NCBI RefSeq assembly: GCF_014195095.1
Contig: NZ_JACIBC010000002.1
Span: forward strand, 496,001 to 560,000
Reading direction: 5' to 3'
Length of the DNA stretch: 64,000 bases
Origin: Rhizobium sp. BK602
GTDB lineage: Bacteria; Pseudomonadota; Alphaproteobacteria; Rhizobiales; Rhizobiaceae
A model generated the notes under the pieces. That model had not been told where the DNA came from. It saw only the letters and a program-made list of their open reading frames with translations, and ran no database searches. Numbering within the stretch: position 1 is the stretch's first letter; each line of letters opens with the position of its first letter. Shown one piece after another: positions 42,039 through 51,262 of the stretch. Made by a program: the position numbers and the translations under genes.

Positions 42039-43037
42039 ATGCGCTTGCCGTCTGAAATGCGTTTTGTGGATCTGCCGTCTTTCGGCGGTCCCGAAGTCAT
42101 GACCATTGCCCGTAAGCCTCTGCCGGCGTTGAAGGATGGGGAGATCCTGGTGCGTGTCGAGGCGGTCGGCGTCAACCGGCCCGATGTGGCGCAGCGTCAG
42201 GGAACCTATCCGCCGCCGAAGGATGCGAGCCCGGTGCTCGGGCTGGAAGTGGCCGGCGAAGTGGTCGATGTCGCGCCGGGCGTCACCGAGTTCGCCATCG
42301 GCAACAAGGTCTGCGGCCTCGCCAATGGCGGCGCCTATGCCGAATATTGCGCTTTGCCCGCCGGTCAGGCGCTGCGCTTCCCGAACGGCTATGATGCCGT
42401 TCGCGCGGCGGCGCTGCCGGAGACCTTCTTCACCGTCTGGGCCAATCTCTTCCAGATGGCCGGCCTCACCGAAGGCGAGAGCGTCTTGATCCATGGCGGC
42501 TCCAGCGGCATCGGCACGACGGCGATCCAGCTTGCCCACGCGTTCGGCGCCACGGTCTATGCCACCGCCGGCTCGAAGGAGAAATGCGAGGCCTGCGAAA
42601 AGCTCGGCGCGAAGCGGGCGATCAACTACAAGGACGAGGATTTCGCCGCGGTGATCAAGGCGGAAACCGGCCATGGCGTCGATATCATCCTCGACATGAT
42701 CGGCGCGGCCTATTTCGAGAAGAACCTCGCCTCGCTCGCCAAGGACGGATGCCTGTCGATCATCGCCTTTCTCGGCGGTGCCGTGGTGGAAAAGGTCAAT
42801 CTGCAGCCGATCATGGTCAAGCGCCTGACGGTGACGGGCTCGACCATGCGTCCACGCACGGCGGAGGAAAAGCGCGCCATCCGCGACGATCTCCTGTCGC
42901 AGGTCTGGCCACTGCTCGACGAGGGCGCGATTGCCCCCGTCATCTACAAGACCTTTGCCTTCGACGATGTCGCCGCTGCACACCGGCTGATGGAGACCAG
43001 CAATCATGTCGGCAAGATCATGTTGACGCTGACTTGA
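42039..43037 (+). CDS. NAD(P)H-quinone oxidoreductase (zinc-free MDR family)
   Basis: A 332-residue medium-chain reductase of the PIG3/QOR type. Motifs are [20 protein letters not shown], the NADPH-binding [19 protein letters not shown] and [14 protein letters not shown]. No structural zinc Cys cluster is present. It reduces quinones or related carbonyls with NADPH. The ribosome binding site is strong (GGAGAGGAG). The 3' end overlaps the convergent MFS gene by 20 bases. Confidence 0.85.
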   Translation: MRLPSEMRFVDLPSFGGPEVMTIARKPLPALKDGEILVRVEAVGVNRPDVAQRQGTYPPPKDASPVLGLEVAGEVVDVAPGVTEFAIGNKVCGLANGGAYAEYCALPAGQALRFPNGYDAVRAAALPETFFTVWANLFQMAGLTEGESVLIHGGSSGIGTTAIQLAHAFGATVYATAGSKEKCEACEKLGAKRAINYKDEDFAAVIKAETGHGVDIILDMIGAAYFEKNLASLAKDGCLSIIAFLGGAVVEKVNLQPIMVKRLTVTGSTMRPRTAEEKRAIRDDLLSQVWPLLDEGAIAPVIYKTFAFDDVAAAHRLMETSNHVGKIMLTLT

Positions 43038-44442
43038 GGGTAAACGACATGGTGATGGCGACAAGGCCGGGCAGGGCCATCAGGCCGTAGAGCCATGTCG
43101 CCGCCGACAGGCTCCCCGCGATGCCGCCGGGATCGGCAAGCCCGGCGCTGTTGACGATGACGCCGGCAAATGAAGCGCCGAAGGCGCCGCCCAGCGACTG
43201 GATCATCGAGATGGCGGCCGAAGCCTTGTCGCGTTCGCTATGCTCGGCAAGGCTGATGATCCTGGCGATCAGGTGTCCCCAGCCGAGGCCGACGCCGAAG
43301 CCCATCAGGAACATGGAAGCGACGCTGGGAGCGAGCCAAACGAGGTCGCCGGCCGGATTGCTTCTGGCGACGAAGGGGATCAGCGAGGCGGTGGAGACCG
43401 TCTCAAGCACGCAGCCCGTCATGATCGCGATGACAGCTTGCCGTCCCGTAAACGATGCGCTGAAGAAGGCTCCGATCGTCCAGCCGAGCGCCACCAGCGC
43501 GACGAGATAGCCCGAGGCGAGGGGCGCGACGCCATGCAGGTTTTGCAGGAAGTAAGGAATGTAGATATCGCTCGTCAGCACCAGCATCATGGTGAACATC
43601 ATCAGATAGAGCCGCGAGATCGGATTGGTCAGCACGGCGGCGCCCTCCGGCAGCAACGTAGTCCGTCCTCGGCGCTCGATGAACAGCATCGCCGCGACCA
43701 GGGCCATGGCCAGGCCGACCAGCAGGATCTTGCTCGATCCATGATCGCTTGTGCCGGCAAAGCTCGTCAGCAGGACCGCTGTAAGCAGAAGCGCAATCTG
43801 GACCAGCGGCGTTTTCCCTTCCGCGCGATCGTCCCTGACCTTTGGCAGCAGCCACCGCGCCGAAAGGGCCATGAGACCAGCCACCGGCACGAGAATGACA
43901 AAGGCCTCGCGCCACGCATGGCCGGCGGCAAACAGACCGCCGAGCGTCGGCCCGAGAACCGTGGCGACACCCCAGATCGCGGCATAGAGTGTCGAGGCCT
44001 TGCGCCATAGCGGTTCGGGATAGACGAAGCGGATGAAGGCATAGGCGAGGCCAGCGAGCATGCCGACGCCGTAACCCTGTACGGCGCGGCCGGCCAGCAC
44101 GACATGCATGTTGGGCGCTGCGGCGCAGATCAGGTTTCCGGCGCCGAATATCAGTGCCGCCGCGACATAGACCGCGCGCAGGCCGATGCCTCTCGGCCGG
44201 GTCGCGACGGTGATCGAGCCGAGCACGCCGGCCGTCACGAAAAGCGTGGTCATCCAGGAAAACAACTCCAGGCCGCCGATATCGCGGACGATGGAGGGCG
44301 CGAGCGTCGCGGTGATGTAGGACTCGACCGCATAAAGGGTGACGCCGCCGCCGAGCATCAGCGTCGCGGGCAGGAGCCGGGGTGAGAACAGGGTGAAGAT
44401 GGAGTCGGATTGGGATGTATCTGCGTGTTCGATGCTGGACAT
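43018..44442 (-). CDS. MFS efflux transporter
   Basis: ATG at 44442 gives 474 residues; the longer frame lacks family sequence. Twelve or more hydrophobic segments are seen, with [20 protein letters not shown] at the first and a motif A-like [18 protein letters not shown] after span two. It resembles drug efflux proteins of the DHA2 type. Its promoter region holds a perfect palindrome shared with a divergent Cys-rich regulator, so it is probably induced by that regulator's signal. Confidence 0.8.
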   Translation of the reverse strand: MSSIEHADTSQSDSIFTLFSPRLLPATLMLGGGVTLYAVESYITATLAPSIVRDIGGLELFSWMTTLFVTAGVLGSITVATRPRGIGLRAVYVAAALIFGAGNLICAAAPNMHVVLAGRAVQGYGVGMLAGLAYAFIRFVYPEPLWRKASTLYAAIWGVATVLGPTLGGLFAAGHAWREAFVILVPVAGLMALSARWLLPKVRDDRAEGKTPLVQIALLLTAVLLTSFAGTSDHGSSKILLVGLAMALVAAMLFIERRGRTTLLPEGAAVLTNPISRLYLMMFTMMLVLTSDIYIPYFLQNLHGVAPLASGYLVALVALGWTIGAFFSASFTGRQAVIAIMTGCVLETVSTASLIPFVARSNPAGDLVWLAPSVASMFLMGFGVGLGWGHLIARIISLAEHSERDKASAAISMIQSLGGAFGASFAGVIVNSAGLADPGGIAGSLSAATWLYGLMALPGLVAITMSFTLKSAST

Positions 44443-44479
44443 CGGGCGATTCCTTGGTGTTTTCCCTGGCGAATAATTA

Positions 44480-44503
44480 TTTTCCAAGTTATAGATTGGA
44501 AAA
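44480..44503. promoter_or_regulatory. Shared operator between MFS gene and its regulator
   Basis: TTTTCCAA (44480-44487), eight bases, TTGGAAAA (44496-44503) make a perfect 24-base palindrome, 38 bases before the MFS start. A third half-site TTGGAAAA (44537-44544) touches the regulator's start codon. Binding at both would control both genes. Confidence 0.6.
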
Positions 44504-44544
44504 TTACATCGTTGCAGAATTAAAACAAGAGATAACTTGGAAAA

Positions 44545-45183
44545 ATGCGTCAGTCGCCCGTCAACCGAATCCTGATCCTGTTGAAAACCGATGGTCCGCA
44601 GCTCGCAGCGGCGCTCGGCAGCGCTCTCGGCATATCGTCGGAGGCGGCGCGCCAGCAATTGACGAAGATGGCGGAGGAAGGGCTGGTCGAGCCGGTGACG
44701 GAGGCGGCTTCGGGCAGGGGACGGCCACGGCAGCTCTGGCATCTGACGGCGGCCGGCAATCGGCAGTTCCCCGATGGCCACGCCGACCTGACCGCGGCGC
44801 TTTTGACGACTATGGCCGATCAGCTGGGGCAGGGAGCGGTCGATGCGGTGATTTCGGCCCGCGAGGTGGAGACCTTGAAGCGCTACCGCGAGGAGATCGA
44901 TGCCGCCGCCGACCTGCCGTCACGCGTCGCATCGCTTGCCACCATCCGCACACGCGAAGGCTATATGGCCGATCATTGGCAGGAGGAGGACGGCTCCCTC
45001 ATTCTGGTCGAAAACCACTGCCCCATCTGCGCCGCCGCAAGCGTCTGCGCCGGCTTCTGCCGGTCGGAACTCGACACCTTCCGCGCGACGCTTGGGGCGA
45101 GCGTGGAGCGGGAAGAGCATATTCTGCTCGGGGCGAGGCGGTGTGCCTATCGCATAAGGGCGGTGTCAAACGGGATCAACTGA
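44545..45183 (+). CDS. Cys-rich winged-helix regulator (SufR/COG2345-like)
   Basis: A 212-residue protein with an N-terminal winged HTH (NRILILLKTDGPQLAAALGS, SEAARQQLTKMAEEGLVEP). A C-terminal Cys cluster follows (C159, C162, C168, C172, C200: HCPIC, SVCAGFC, RRC). The pattern resembles SufR-type iron-sulfur regulators of the ArsR/COG2345 group. It is divergent from an MFS pump and probably represses it at the TTTTCCAA palindrome. The signal could be redox, nitric oxide or iron; the spacing of the Cys is similar to known iron-sulfur members but not identical. Confidence 0.75.
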   Translation: MRQSPVNRILILLKTDGPQLAAALGSALGISSEAARQQLTKMAEEGLVEPVTEAASGRGRPRQLWHLTAAGNRQFPDGHADLTAALLTTMADQLGQGAVDAVISAREVETLKRYREEIDAAADLPSRVASLATIRTREGYMADHWQEEDGSLILVENHCPICAAASVCAGFCRSELDTFRATLGASVEREEHILLGARRCAYRIRAVSNGIN

Positions 45184-45477
45184 GCCTGGAAAGTCGGCAT
45201 AGTTGAGCGGATACCGTCTGGCGCTGTAGACTCTCAGTATCCAAATGGTTTGATCGCGGACAGCATAGGGGATGATAAATCCGTATCGGGGCTCGACAAG
45301 CTCTCTAATATCCTCGCGTATTGTCGGGCGCCCCGAATTCGGCTGCTGTTTTAGTGTTTGTATTGCAGCGGCTAGCCGTTTCGATACGCTGCCATATCCC
45401 TGTGGGCTCAACGGTTTCAGCCAGTGCTTGAGTTCCTGCAGATCGCGCATGGCATCGCGGGAAAAGCGAATATCCAT
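45166..45477 (-). CDS. RelE/ParE-type toxin
   Basis: ATG at 45477 gives 103 residues with the ParE fold: MDIRFSRDAMRDLQELKHWL, SKRLAAAIQTLKQQPNSGRP and IWILRVYSARRYP. The 3' end overlaps the Cys-rich regulator gene by 18 bases (convergent). It lies eight bases after its antitoxin gene. The target, gyrase or the ribosome, cannot be told from sequence. Confidence 0.8.
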   Translation of the reverse strand: MDIRFSRDAMRDLQELKHWLKPLSPQGYGSVSKRLAAAIQTLKQQPNSGRPTIREDIRELVEPRYGFIIPYAVRDQTIWILRVYSARRYPLNYADFPGSVDPV

Positions 45478-45485
45478 GAGTGGAG

Positions 45486-45767
45486 CTATTGCTTGTGCAA
45501 AAGCGAAGGCTGCGGCAGCTCCGCATCCTCTCCCCAACTTTCCAACCATGCCAAGACATCGTCACCGGCATAACCCAGGCCATTGTCGACGTCTTTCAAT
45601 GCGGTATCCATATCCTGCTGCCAGCGGGCCTGATTGCGTAAGTAGCTTTCGACCGCTACCGTCACAATATCGGTGTTCGAACGGCCAGTTTGCGCAGCAA
45701 GATCATCGACCTGAGACTGCAATTCATTTGGAAAATCGATATGCATGGTTCGCGCCGATTGCGGCAT
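45486..45767 (-). CDS. Ribbon-helix-helix antitoxin
   Basis: ATG at 45767 has GGAG six bases before it (an ATG at 45773 is less well placed). The 93-residue protein carries a CopG-like segment (ARTMHIDFPNELQSQVDDLA, then TGRSNTDIVTVAVESYL) and an acidic toxin-binding tail ending in DVLAWLESWGEDAEL. It precedes and neutralises the RelE/ParE toxin. Confidence 0.75.
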   Translation of the reverse strand: MPQSARTMHIDFPNELQSQVDDLAAQTGRSNTDIVTVAVESYLRNQARWQQDMDTALKDVDNGLGYAGDDVLAWLESWGEDAELPQPSLLHKQ

Positions 45768-45789
45768 GGACATCTCCAGATCAGCTGTG

Positions 45790-45806
45790 CGTGCGATAAT
45801 AGCACG
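45790..45806 (-). promoter_or_regulatory. Operator covering the -10 box of the second toxin-antitoxin pair
   Basis: CGTGC, seven bases, GCACG form a perfect 17-base dyad that contains a leftward TATTAT -10 box (45801-45796). It lies 23 to 39 bases before the antitoxin start. No good -35 box is visible. The antitoxin probably represses here. Confidence 0.45.
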
Positions 45807-45935
45807 ATCCAGTCTGCGGGCCAGATTCCTTTTCAGGCTCCGCTCAGTCTTCCTTAGCCCTCACATGCCGATTGGCAACCCTCCCAGCAGCGGCTAACAA
45901 TAGCGCATCCCGCAAATCGAAGAGCGCTTCCCATC

Positions 45936-46943
45936 ATGTCCAATCCCGTCTGCGTCGAAGTCACCCGTGGAAATCTTGTCGAGAGCCGTCATCGCGGTTC
46001 GGTTGCGGTCGTCGATGGCGACGGCAAGCTGGTTCTGTCGATCGGCGATGTCGACCGGGCGGTGTTTCCGCGTTCGGCTTGCAAGGCGATGCAGGCGCTG
46101 CCGCTGATCGAAAGCGGCGCGGCGGACGCTTACGGCTTCGGCGCGAAGGAACTGGCGCTGGCCTGCTCCTCCCATAATGGCGAGGACGAACACGTGGCGC
46201 TCGCCGCATCCATGCTGGCGCGCGCCGGCCGCGACGCCGCCACGCTCGAATGCGGCGCGCATTGGTCCTTCGACCAGAAGACGATCATCCATCAGGCGCG
46301 CACCATCGACAAGCCGACGGCGCTGCACAACAATTGTTCGGGCAAGCATGCCGGTTTCATCTGCGGCTGCTCTCATCAGGATATCGATCCCACCGGCTAT
46401 GTCGGCTACGACCACCCGCTGCAACAGCAGATCCGTGCGACGATGCAGAGCCTGACCGGCACGCCGCTCGGTCACGACAATTGCGGCATCGACGGCTGCG
46501 CCATCCCGAGCTATGCCGTGCCGCTCCAGAGACTGGCGCATGGATTTGCCAGGATGGCGACCGGCAATGGACTGGAGCCGTTGCGGACCAAGGCTTCGCG
46601 CCGTCTGATCGACGCCTGCATGGCCGAACCCTTCTATGTCGCCGGCACGGACCGTGCCTGCACGAAGCTGATGCAGATCGCTCCCGGCAGGATTTTCGCC
46701 AAGACCGGTGCAGAAGGCGTCTTCTGCGCGGCGATCCCCGAACAGGGCATCGCGATCGCGCTCAAATGCGATGACGGCACCACGCGCGCCGCCGAAACCA
46801 TGGTGGCTGCGACGCTCGCCCGCTTCTTCGAAAAAGATGGTGATATCAATGCCGGTTTGATGGCCATGGCCAACAAGGCGCTCAAGAATTGGAACCGCAT
46901 CCATGTCGGCGATATCAGGGCGACGGCAGCGTTGACGGCTTGA
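45936..46943 (+). CDS. L-asparaginase, Rhizobium etli type (AnsA-like)
   Basis: A 335-residue enzyme of the third asparaginase class (PF06089), unrelated to EcAII. The residues of the R. etli enzyme (S48, K51, C135, K138, C189) have counterparts S47, K50 (PRSACKAMQ), C134, K137 (NNCSGKHAGF) and C188 (NCGIDGC), each shifted by one. It hydrolyses asparagine to aspartate and ammonia. It ends six bases from the end of a convergent DeoR gene. The ribosome binding site is weak. Confidence 0.9.
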   Translation: MSNPVCVEVTRGNLVESRHRGSVAVVDGDGKLVLSIGDVDRAVFPRSACKAMQALPLIESGAADAYGFGAKELALACSSHNGEDEHVALAASMLARAGRDAATLECGAHWSFDQKTIIHQARTIDKPTALHNNCSGKHAGFICGCSHQDIDPTGYVGYDHPLQQQIRATMQSLTGTPLGHDNCGIDGCAIPSYAVPLQRLAHGFARMATGNGLEPLRTKASRRLIDACMAEPFYVAGTDRACTKLMQIAPGRIFAKTGAEGVFCAAIPEQGIAIALKCDDGTTRAAETMVAATLARFFEKDGDINAGLMAMANKALKNWNRIHVGDIRATAALTA

Positions 46944-46949
46944 TAAGGC

Positions 46950-47705
46950 TTACGCGACGAGGACATTCACGCCGGCATCTCGATAGGGTGCCAGGCTTCC
47001 CTCCGCAATATCCGACGGCACGATCATGCCCGAAACCGCCGTGATGGGCAGGATGTGGCAGGGAGAGGCCGCATCCAGCTTCTCCTGTGTCGCCAGCACA
47101 TAGGTTTCCGCCGAAGATTGCGCGATGTGCCGTTTGATGGCGGCTTCTTCGAAATCGCCGGTCGAAAGACTGCGGGCGGGGTGAATGGCGGTGACGCCGA
47201 GGAAGAAGATATCCGGCCGCACCAGCGAGATCGCCGCCATTGCCACGGCCCCCGTCGCTACCATCGAATGCTTGTAGAGCTTGCCGCCGATCAGGATCAC
47301 TTCGGCCGTCGGATGATGCTCCAGTTCGCCTGATATGGTCGGGCTGTGGGTGACGATCGTGAAGGCGAAATCCCTGGGAAGATGCCGCGCGATCTCCGCA
47401 TTCGTCGTGCCGCCATCGAGAAACACAGTCTGTCCCGGCCGAACCATCCCAGCGGCATAGGCGCCGAGCCGACGCTTCACCTCCGATGATAAGCTTTGCC
47501 GCGCGGTAAAATCCGGCAGCTCAGGCGAAAGCGGCAATGCGCCGCCATGCACGCGCTTCAGCAGCTTCTCCGCTGCCATCTCCCGAAGATCCCTGCGGAT
47601 TGTATCCTCGGACAGGCCGAGATCGTCGGCGACCGCCTTGGCGATCACCTGGCCGTCACGGCGGAGGATATCGAGGATGAGGGTCTTTCGTTGACTGGTG
47701 AGCAT
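46950..47705 (-). CDS. DeoR-family regulator
   Basis: ATG at 47705 gives 251 residues. The N-terminal HTH is in MLTSQRKTLILDILRRDGQV and LGLSEDTIRRDLREMAAEKL. The DeoR C-terminal domain has VFLDGGTTNAEIARHL and IGGKLYKHSMVATGAVA, which bind sugar phosphates. It lies divergent from the DUF4406-like gene and may control that gene. The TCATGA repeat upstream may be its operator. Confidence 0.87.
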   Translation of the reverse strand: MLTSQRKTLILDILRRDGQVIAKAVADDLGLSEDTIRRDLREMAAEKLLKRVHGGALPLSPELPDFTARQSLSSEVKRRLGAYAAGMVRPGQTVFLDGGTTNAEIARHLPRDFAFTIVTHSPTISGELEHHPTAEVILIGGKLYKHSMVATGAVAMAAISLVRPDIFFLGVTAIHPARSLSTGDFEEAAIKRHIAQSSAETYVLATQEKLDAASPCHILPITAVSGMIVPSDIAEGSLAPYRDAGVNVLVA

Positions 47706-47728
47706 GCCGTCTGCTTTCGCACGATAAA

Positions 47729-47744
47729 TCATGAATTTTCATGA
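47729..47744. promoter_or_regulatory. Repeated TCATGA box upstream of the DeoR gene
   Basis: TCATGA (47729-47734) and TCATGA (47739-47744) are spaced by four bases. TCATGA is itself palindromic, so the site is a nearly symmetric dyad 24 bases before the DeoR start. A role as operator is inferred. Confidence 0.3.
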
Positions 47745-47831
47745 AACTACCAGAAATGAGTCGACAATCAAGAAATTTAATGCATTTTCGTGCAAATTCC
47801 TGCAGGAGGCAGGAGAAAAAGGAGATGTGAC

Positions 47832-48188
47832 ATGTTGATCCTGATTGCCGGACCCTATCGCTCCGGAACCGGGGACGATCCCCAGAAGATGGCCGCAAAT
47901 CTCAAGCGGCTGGAAGAACCCTCCCACGCGCTGTTCAGGGCAGGGCATCTGCCGATGATCGGCGAATGGGTTGCCCTGCCGGTCTTGCACGCCGCCGGCG
48001 GCAAGAGCATCGGCGATGATCTCTATGAGGAGATTTTCCACCCGACCGCACACCGGCTGCTGCAATTGTGCGAGGGCGTTTTGAGATTGCCGGGCGAGTC
48101 CAAGGGTGCCGACAACGACGTCCGCATCGCTCGCGAGCGCGGCATTCCGGTCTGGCATCGGCTGGAGGATGTGCCCGGCTGCGGCTGA
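47832..48188 (+). CDS. DUF4406-like protein (nucleoside 2-deoxyribosyltransferase fold)
   Basis: ATG at 47832 follows GGAGATGTGAC. The 118-residue product starts MLILIAGPYRSGTGDDPQKM. IAGPYR and the later acidic residues are typical of the nucleoside deoxyribosyltransferase-like fold (DUF4406). No further catalytic residues can be assigned. It is divergent from a DeoR-type regulator, which often controls nucleoside or sugar use. Confidence 0.6.
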   Translation: MLILIAGPYRSGTGDDPQKMAANLKRLEEPSHALFRAGHLPMIGEWVALPVLHAAGGKSIGDDLYEEIFHPTAHRLLQLCEGVLRLPGESKGADNDVRIARERGIPVWHRLEDVPGCG

Positions 48189-48206
48189 AGGGCTGCTTGA
48201 CACCCG

Positions 48207-48251
48207 CCCTCGTGGTTCGAGACGGCCCCATAGGCCTCCTCACCACGAGGG
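48207..48251. repeat. Palindromic intergenic repeat
   Basis: CCCTCGTGGT (48207-48216) and ACCACGAGGG (48242-48251) are inverted ten-base copies around the segment TCGAGACGGCCCC, of a kind frequent between rhizobial genes. It lies between the DUF4406-like gene and a glutathione transferase gene and could act as a weak terminator. Confidence 0.55.
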
Positions 48252-48343
48252 TCGGCCCCATACTTCGCGGACGATCATGGCTTTCGCCCAAATGCAAACC
48301 GGCTATAGTTCGCCCAGTCTCCAACGAAGTGGAAATCGATATC

Positions 48344-48964
48344 ATGCTGAATTTGTATTTTGCGGCAGGCACCTGTGCGCTCGCGAGCCTGATCGCGCTT
48401 GAAGAATCCGGTCTTGCTTATGAAGCCCGGCCCATCAGCTTCGCCAACGGTGAGCAGCGTTCGCCGGAATATCTGGCGATCAACCCAAAGGGCCGCGTTC
48501 CCGCGCTGATCACCGACAAGGGTGTCATCACCGAGAATGTGGCGATCCTTGCCTATGTCGCCCAGATCGCCCCGCAGGCAAAACTGGCGCCGCTCGACGA
48601 TTCCTTCGAATTCGCCCGCATGCAGGCCTTCAACAGCTATCTCGCCTCGACCGTGCATATCAATCATGCCCATAAGATGCGCGGTCATCGCTGGACCGAC
48701 GATGCCGCGGCAATCGAGGCGATGAAGGCCAAGGTGCCGCAGACCATGGGCGAAAGTTTTGCCTTGATCGAAGAGACGATGCTGGAAAGTCCATGGGTCA
48801 TGGGCGAGCAATATACCGTCGCCGATGGTTATCTCTTTACCCTGACACGCTGGCTGCCCGGCGACGGCGTCGATCTGGCCCGCTTCGAAAAGGTCAGTGC
48901 TCATCACGCCCGCATGCTGGAACGCCCGGCGGTGCAAAGGGCGCTTGCCGCGCAGCAGGCTTGA
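48344..48964 (+). CDS. Glutathione S-transferase (GstB-type)
   Basis: ATG at 48344 gives 206 residues; the open frame upstream is not coding. The thioredoxin-like N-domain has MLNLYFAAGTCALASLIALEE and INPKGRVPALITDKGVITENVAI, with Cys12 in place of the usual Ser/Tyr, as in beta-class enzymes. The C-domain contains WVMGEQYTVADGYLFTLTRW. It conjugates or isomerises glutathione adducts. Confidence 0.85.
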   Translation: MLNLYFAAGTCALASLIALEESGLAYEARPISFANGEQRSPEYLAINPKGRVPALITDKGVITENVAILAYVAQIAPQAKLAPLDDSFEFARMQAFNSYLASTVHINHAHKMRGHRWTDDAAAIEAMKAKVPQTMGESFALIEETMLESPWVMGEQYTVADGYLFTLTRWLPGDGVDLARFEKVSAHHARMLERPAVQRALAAQQA

Positions 48965-49327
48965 TCAGATGGCGTCGACGGCGGTCCGCAGCTTCTTTGG
49001 TGCGCGGAACCGCCAGGCCTCGGTTAGCCGAACCTGCAATTCCGTGTCGCCGATTTTGGCGATGCGGACCGGCAGCGATGGCCAGCCGATATAATGATCC
49101 GACTGGAAATAGATCTCCGGCGCTATCTCGATCAGTTGTTCCTTGCAGTCGACGGGCAAGGACAGGACGATGGTTTCGGTATTCTTGATCGAGACAAATG
49201 CCTTGCCGCCGACCTTCAGCGCCGGCAGGCCATAATGGGTGCTGATTTCGACCTCGGGTAGGTGAGCGGCACTGACGAGCCGCAAAAGGCGCTGGAGGAT
49301 GGCATTGGTGTCGCTGTCCGGTTTCAT
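48965..49327 (-). CDS. MmcQ/YjbR-family protein
   Basis: ATG at 49327 gives 120 residues (MKPDSDTNAILQRLLRLVSA start). The pattern STHYGLPALKVGGKAFVSIK and YFQSDHYIGWPSLPVRIAKI is that of the MmcQ/YjbR fold. Members bind nucleic acid or nucleotides, but no function is established. It ends next to the GST gene stop on the other strand. Confidence 0.7.
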   Translation of the reverse strand: MKPDSDTNAILQRLLRLVSAAHLPEVEISTHYGLPALKVGGKAFVSIKNTETIVLSLPVDCKEQLIEIAPEIYFQSDHYIGWPSLPVRIAKIGDTELQVRLTEAWRFRAPKKLRTAVDAI

Positions 49328-49365
49328 GTCATCCTTGTCAGGGCTGCAAACTCTGTCGCTTTTCT

Positions 49366-49551
49366 TTACGCGCATTCATTCGGGCAAGCTTCCCGCTTTC
49401 CCGTCGACCGCCCCAGATTTTCCGGCATGAGTGGCAGGTCGGCCAGCTCCTCCAGCGACATCGCTTCCAGCACGGGATGACTGAGCGGGTCGTCTTCCCG
49501 TGCGCGATCCTCGTCCAGCAGATGATTGAAGAAAAGCTTCAGTATCGACAT
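49366..49551 (-). CDS. Small hypothetical protein
   Basis: A 61-residue frame with a strong ribosome binding site (GAGGAGG, seven bases before ATG). The product (MSILKLFFNHLLDEDRARED start) is helical and acidic. I see no domain. The good initiation signal is the main evidence that it is translated. Confidence 0.5.
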   Translation of the reverse strand: MSILKLFFNHLLDEDRAREDDPLSHPVLEAMSLEELADLPLMPENLGRSTGKREACPNECA

Positions 49552-49698
49552 GACATGCCTCCTCGTCTCTCCGCGACTATATGCCCTTGGGCATTCAGTG
49601 GGTCTGTGGCGGCAGGTTTCAACTCTATGCTGTGATGATCGTGCATTTCGCGCGGAATTTCAATTGAGAATGCCGGGACGCTGATATAGATATTCTAT

Positions 49699-50595
49699 AT
49701 GAAAAATCTCAACAGCGTGCATTTGAACGGGCTTCGCGCCCTCGAGGCGGTCGGCCGGCTTGGGTCGTTGCAGGCGGCGGCCGACGAGCTTGGCGTCACC
49801 ATCGGTGCGGTCAGCCAGCAGGTGATCAAGGCCGAGGCGCAATTAGGCCGGCCGGTGTTTGACCGCACGTCGAAGGGCATGGTGGTGACCGAGGCCGGCG
49901 CGGCGGTACTCGCGCGGCTCCGGGAGGCGTTTCGAACCCTGTCTGCCGCCGTCACGCTCGCGCAGCATCGCGACGACAATATTCTCACCATCTCCGTGGC
50001 ACCGGTTCTCGCCGCCCGCTGGCTGGTGCACAGGCTCGATCGCTTCGCCAAGCGGCATCCGGATATTCGCCTGCGGATCGACGCGACCACGCAACTGGTC
50101 AATCCGGCCACATCGGATGTCGATATCGGCATCCGCGTCGGCAGCGGGCAATGGCCGGGCGTCAAATCCGAGCTGCTGCTGGCGCAGGAAGTCTTTCCCG
50201 TCGTCACGCCGCAGATCGCAGCCACGCTCAAGGAGCCAGCCGATCTCTTGAGCGTGCCCGCCGTCATTGACGGACATGCCATGTTCAGCTGGGACGTCTG
50301 GCTGAAGCCGGTCGGTCTTTCCGGCAAATGCATGGAAGAGCGGCATATCTTCAACGACGCCTCGCTCTGTCTGGATGCCGCCATCGCCGGCCAGGGCGTG
50401 ATGCTCGCCTGGCAGACGCTGGCGGCCTATGCGCTGCAACAGAAATGCCTCGTCGATCCCTTCGGCATTCGCGCCAAGACCGGCTTCGGACATTATTTCA
50501 TCACGGCCGAAGGCGTGCGAGAAACCAAGAAGGTCACGGTCTTCAAGGCCTGGATTCGCGAGGAGATGGAAGCGAGCATGCGGCTCTTCCAGTGA
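49699..50595 (+). CDS. LysR-family regulator (GcvA-like)
   Basis: A 298-residue regulator: HTH in NSVHLNGLRALEAVGRLGSL and LGVTIGAVSQQVIKAEAQLG, effector domain in ILTISVAPVLAARWLVHRLD and DVDIGIRVGSGQWPGV. It is of the GcvA group. It is convergent with the next GST gene, and its own promoter region is short (no gene within 150 bases upstream). The target is not known. Confidence 0.85.
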   Translation: MKNLNSVHLNGLRALEAVGRLGSLQAAADELGVTIGAVSQQVIKAEAQLGRPVFDRTSKGMVVTEAGAAVLARLREAFRTLSAAVTLAQHRDDNILTISVAPVLAARWLVHRLDRFAKRHPDIRLRIDATTQLVNPATSDVDIGIRVGSGQWPGVKSELLLAQEVFPVVTPQIAATLKEPADLLSVPAVIDGHAMFSWDVWLKPVGLSGKCMEERHIFNDASLCLDAAIAGQGVMLAWQTLAAYALQQKCLVDPFGIRAKTGFGHYFITAEGVRETKKVTVFKAWIREEMEASMRLFQ

Positions 50596-50602
50596 GGCGG
50601 TC

Positions 50603-51262
50603 TCAGATAGGCTCCTGGCTGCGCGTTGCCTGCATCGCCTTGTAGGCCGGGCGCGACTGGCAGCGCTCGATCCATGCCTTCACCTTCGGATGGCTGCCGA
50701 ACAGCGCCTGTTCCGTCTGCGCATAGCGCAGCACTTCGGCGAGGTTGAGATCGGCGACGGTGAAGCGGTTTCCGACGAGATAGTCCTGGTTCCGAAGATG
50801 TTGTTCCAGCACGCCCAGCGGCAGCTTCAGCCGGCGGCAGGCAACCGCGATCCCCGCCTTGCCGGCCTCGCTGTTTTCCTGGGCATTGTCGTAGATCCTG
50901 ACGAGCGCGACGCTGTAGGGCTCGACTTCGGTTGCCGCCCACATGGTCCACATCGACATCAGCCCTTCTTCCTCCACCGTCTCGCCGGCGAGCGGACCGC
51001 CATGCTTGCGGGCGAGGTAGAGATTGATCGCCAGCGATTCATGCATGATCAGATCGCCGTCCTTGATACAGGGGATCATGCCCATCGGATTGATGGCCAG
51101 GAATTCCGCCGACTTCGTGTTGAGCGGCGCATCGGTGCTTGCGGGATTGTCGACCCGGCCGGACTGGATGACGGGCACGGATTTGAACGGGATGCCGAGT
51201 TCCCCGGCCATCCAATAGTTGCGCGATGCGCGCGAGCGATAGACGCCGTAGATCGTCAGCAT
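50603..51262 (-). CDS. Glutathione S-transferase
   Basis: A 219-residue protein with GGGAG before ATG. The N-domain has [20 protein letters not shown] (Ser10 as the likely catalytic residue) and [23 protein letters not shown]. The C-domain has [21 protein letters not shown]. It differs clearly from the first GST in the window. It ends eight bases after the LysR stop. Confidence 0.85.
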   Translation of the reverse strand: MLTIYGVYRSRASRNYWMAGELGIPFKSVPVIQSGRVDNPASTDAPLNTKSAEFLAINPMGMIPCIKDGDLIMHESLAINLYLARKHGGPLAGETVEEEGLMSMWTMWAATEVEPYSVALVRIYDNAQENSEAGKAGIAVACRRLKLPLGVLEQHLRNQDYLVGNRFTVADLNLAEVLRYAQTEQALFGSHPKVKAWIERCQSRPAYKAMQATRSQEPI

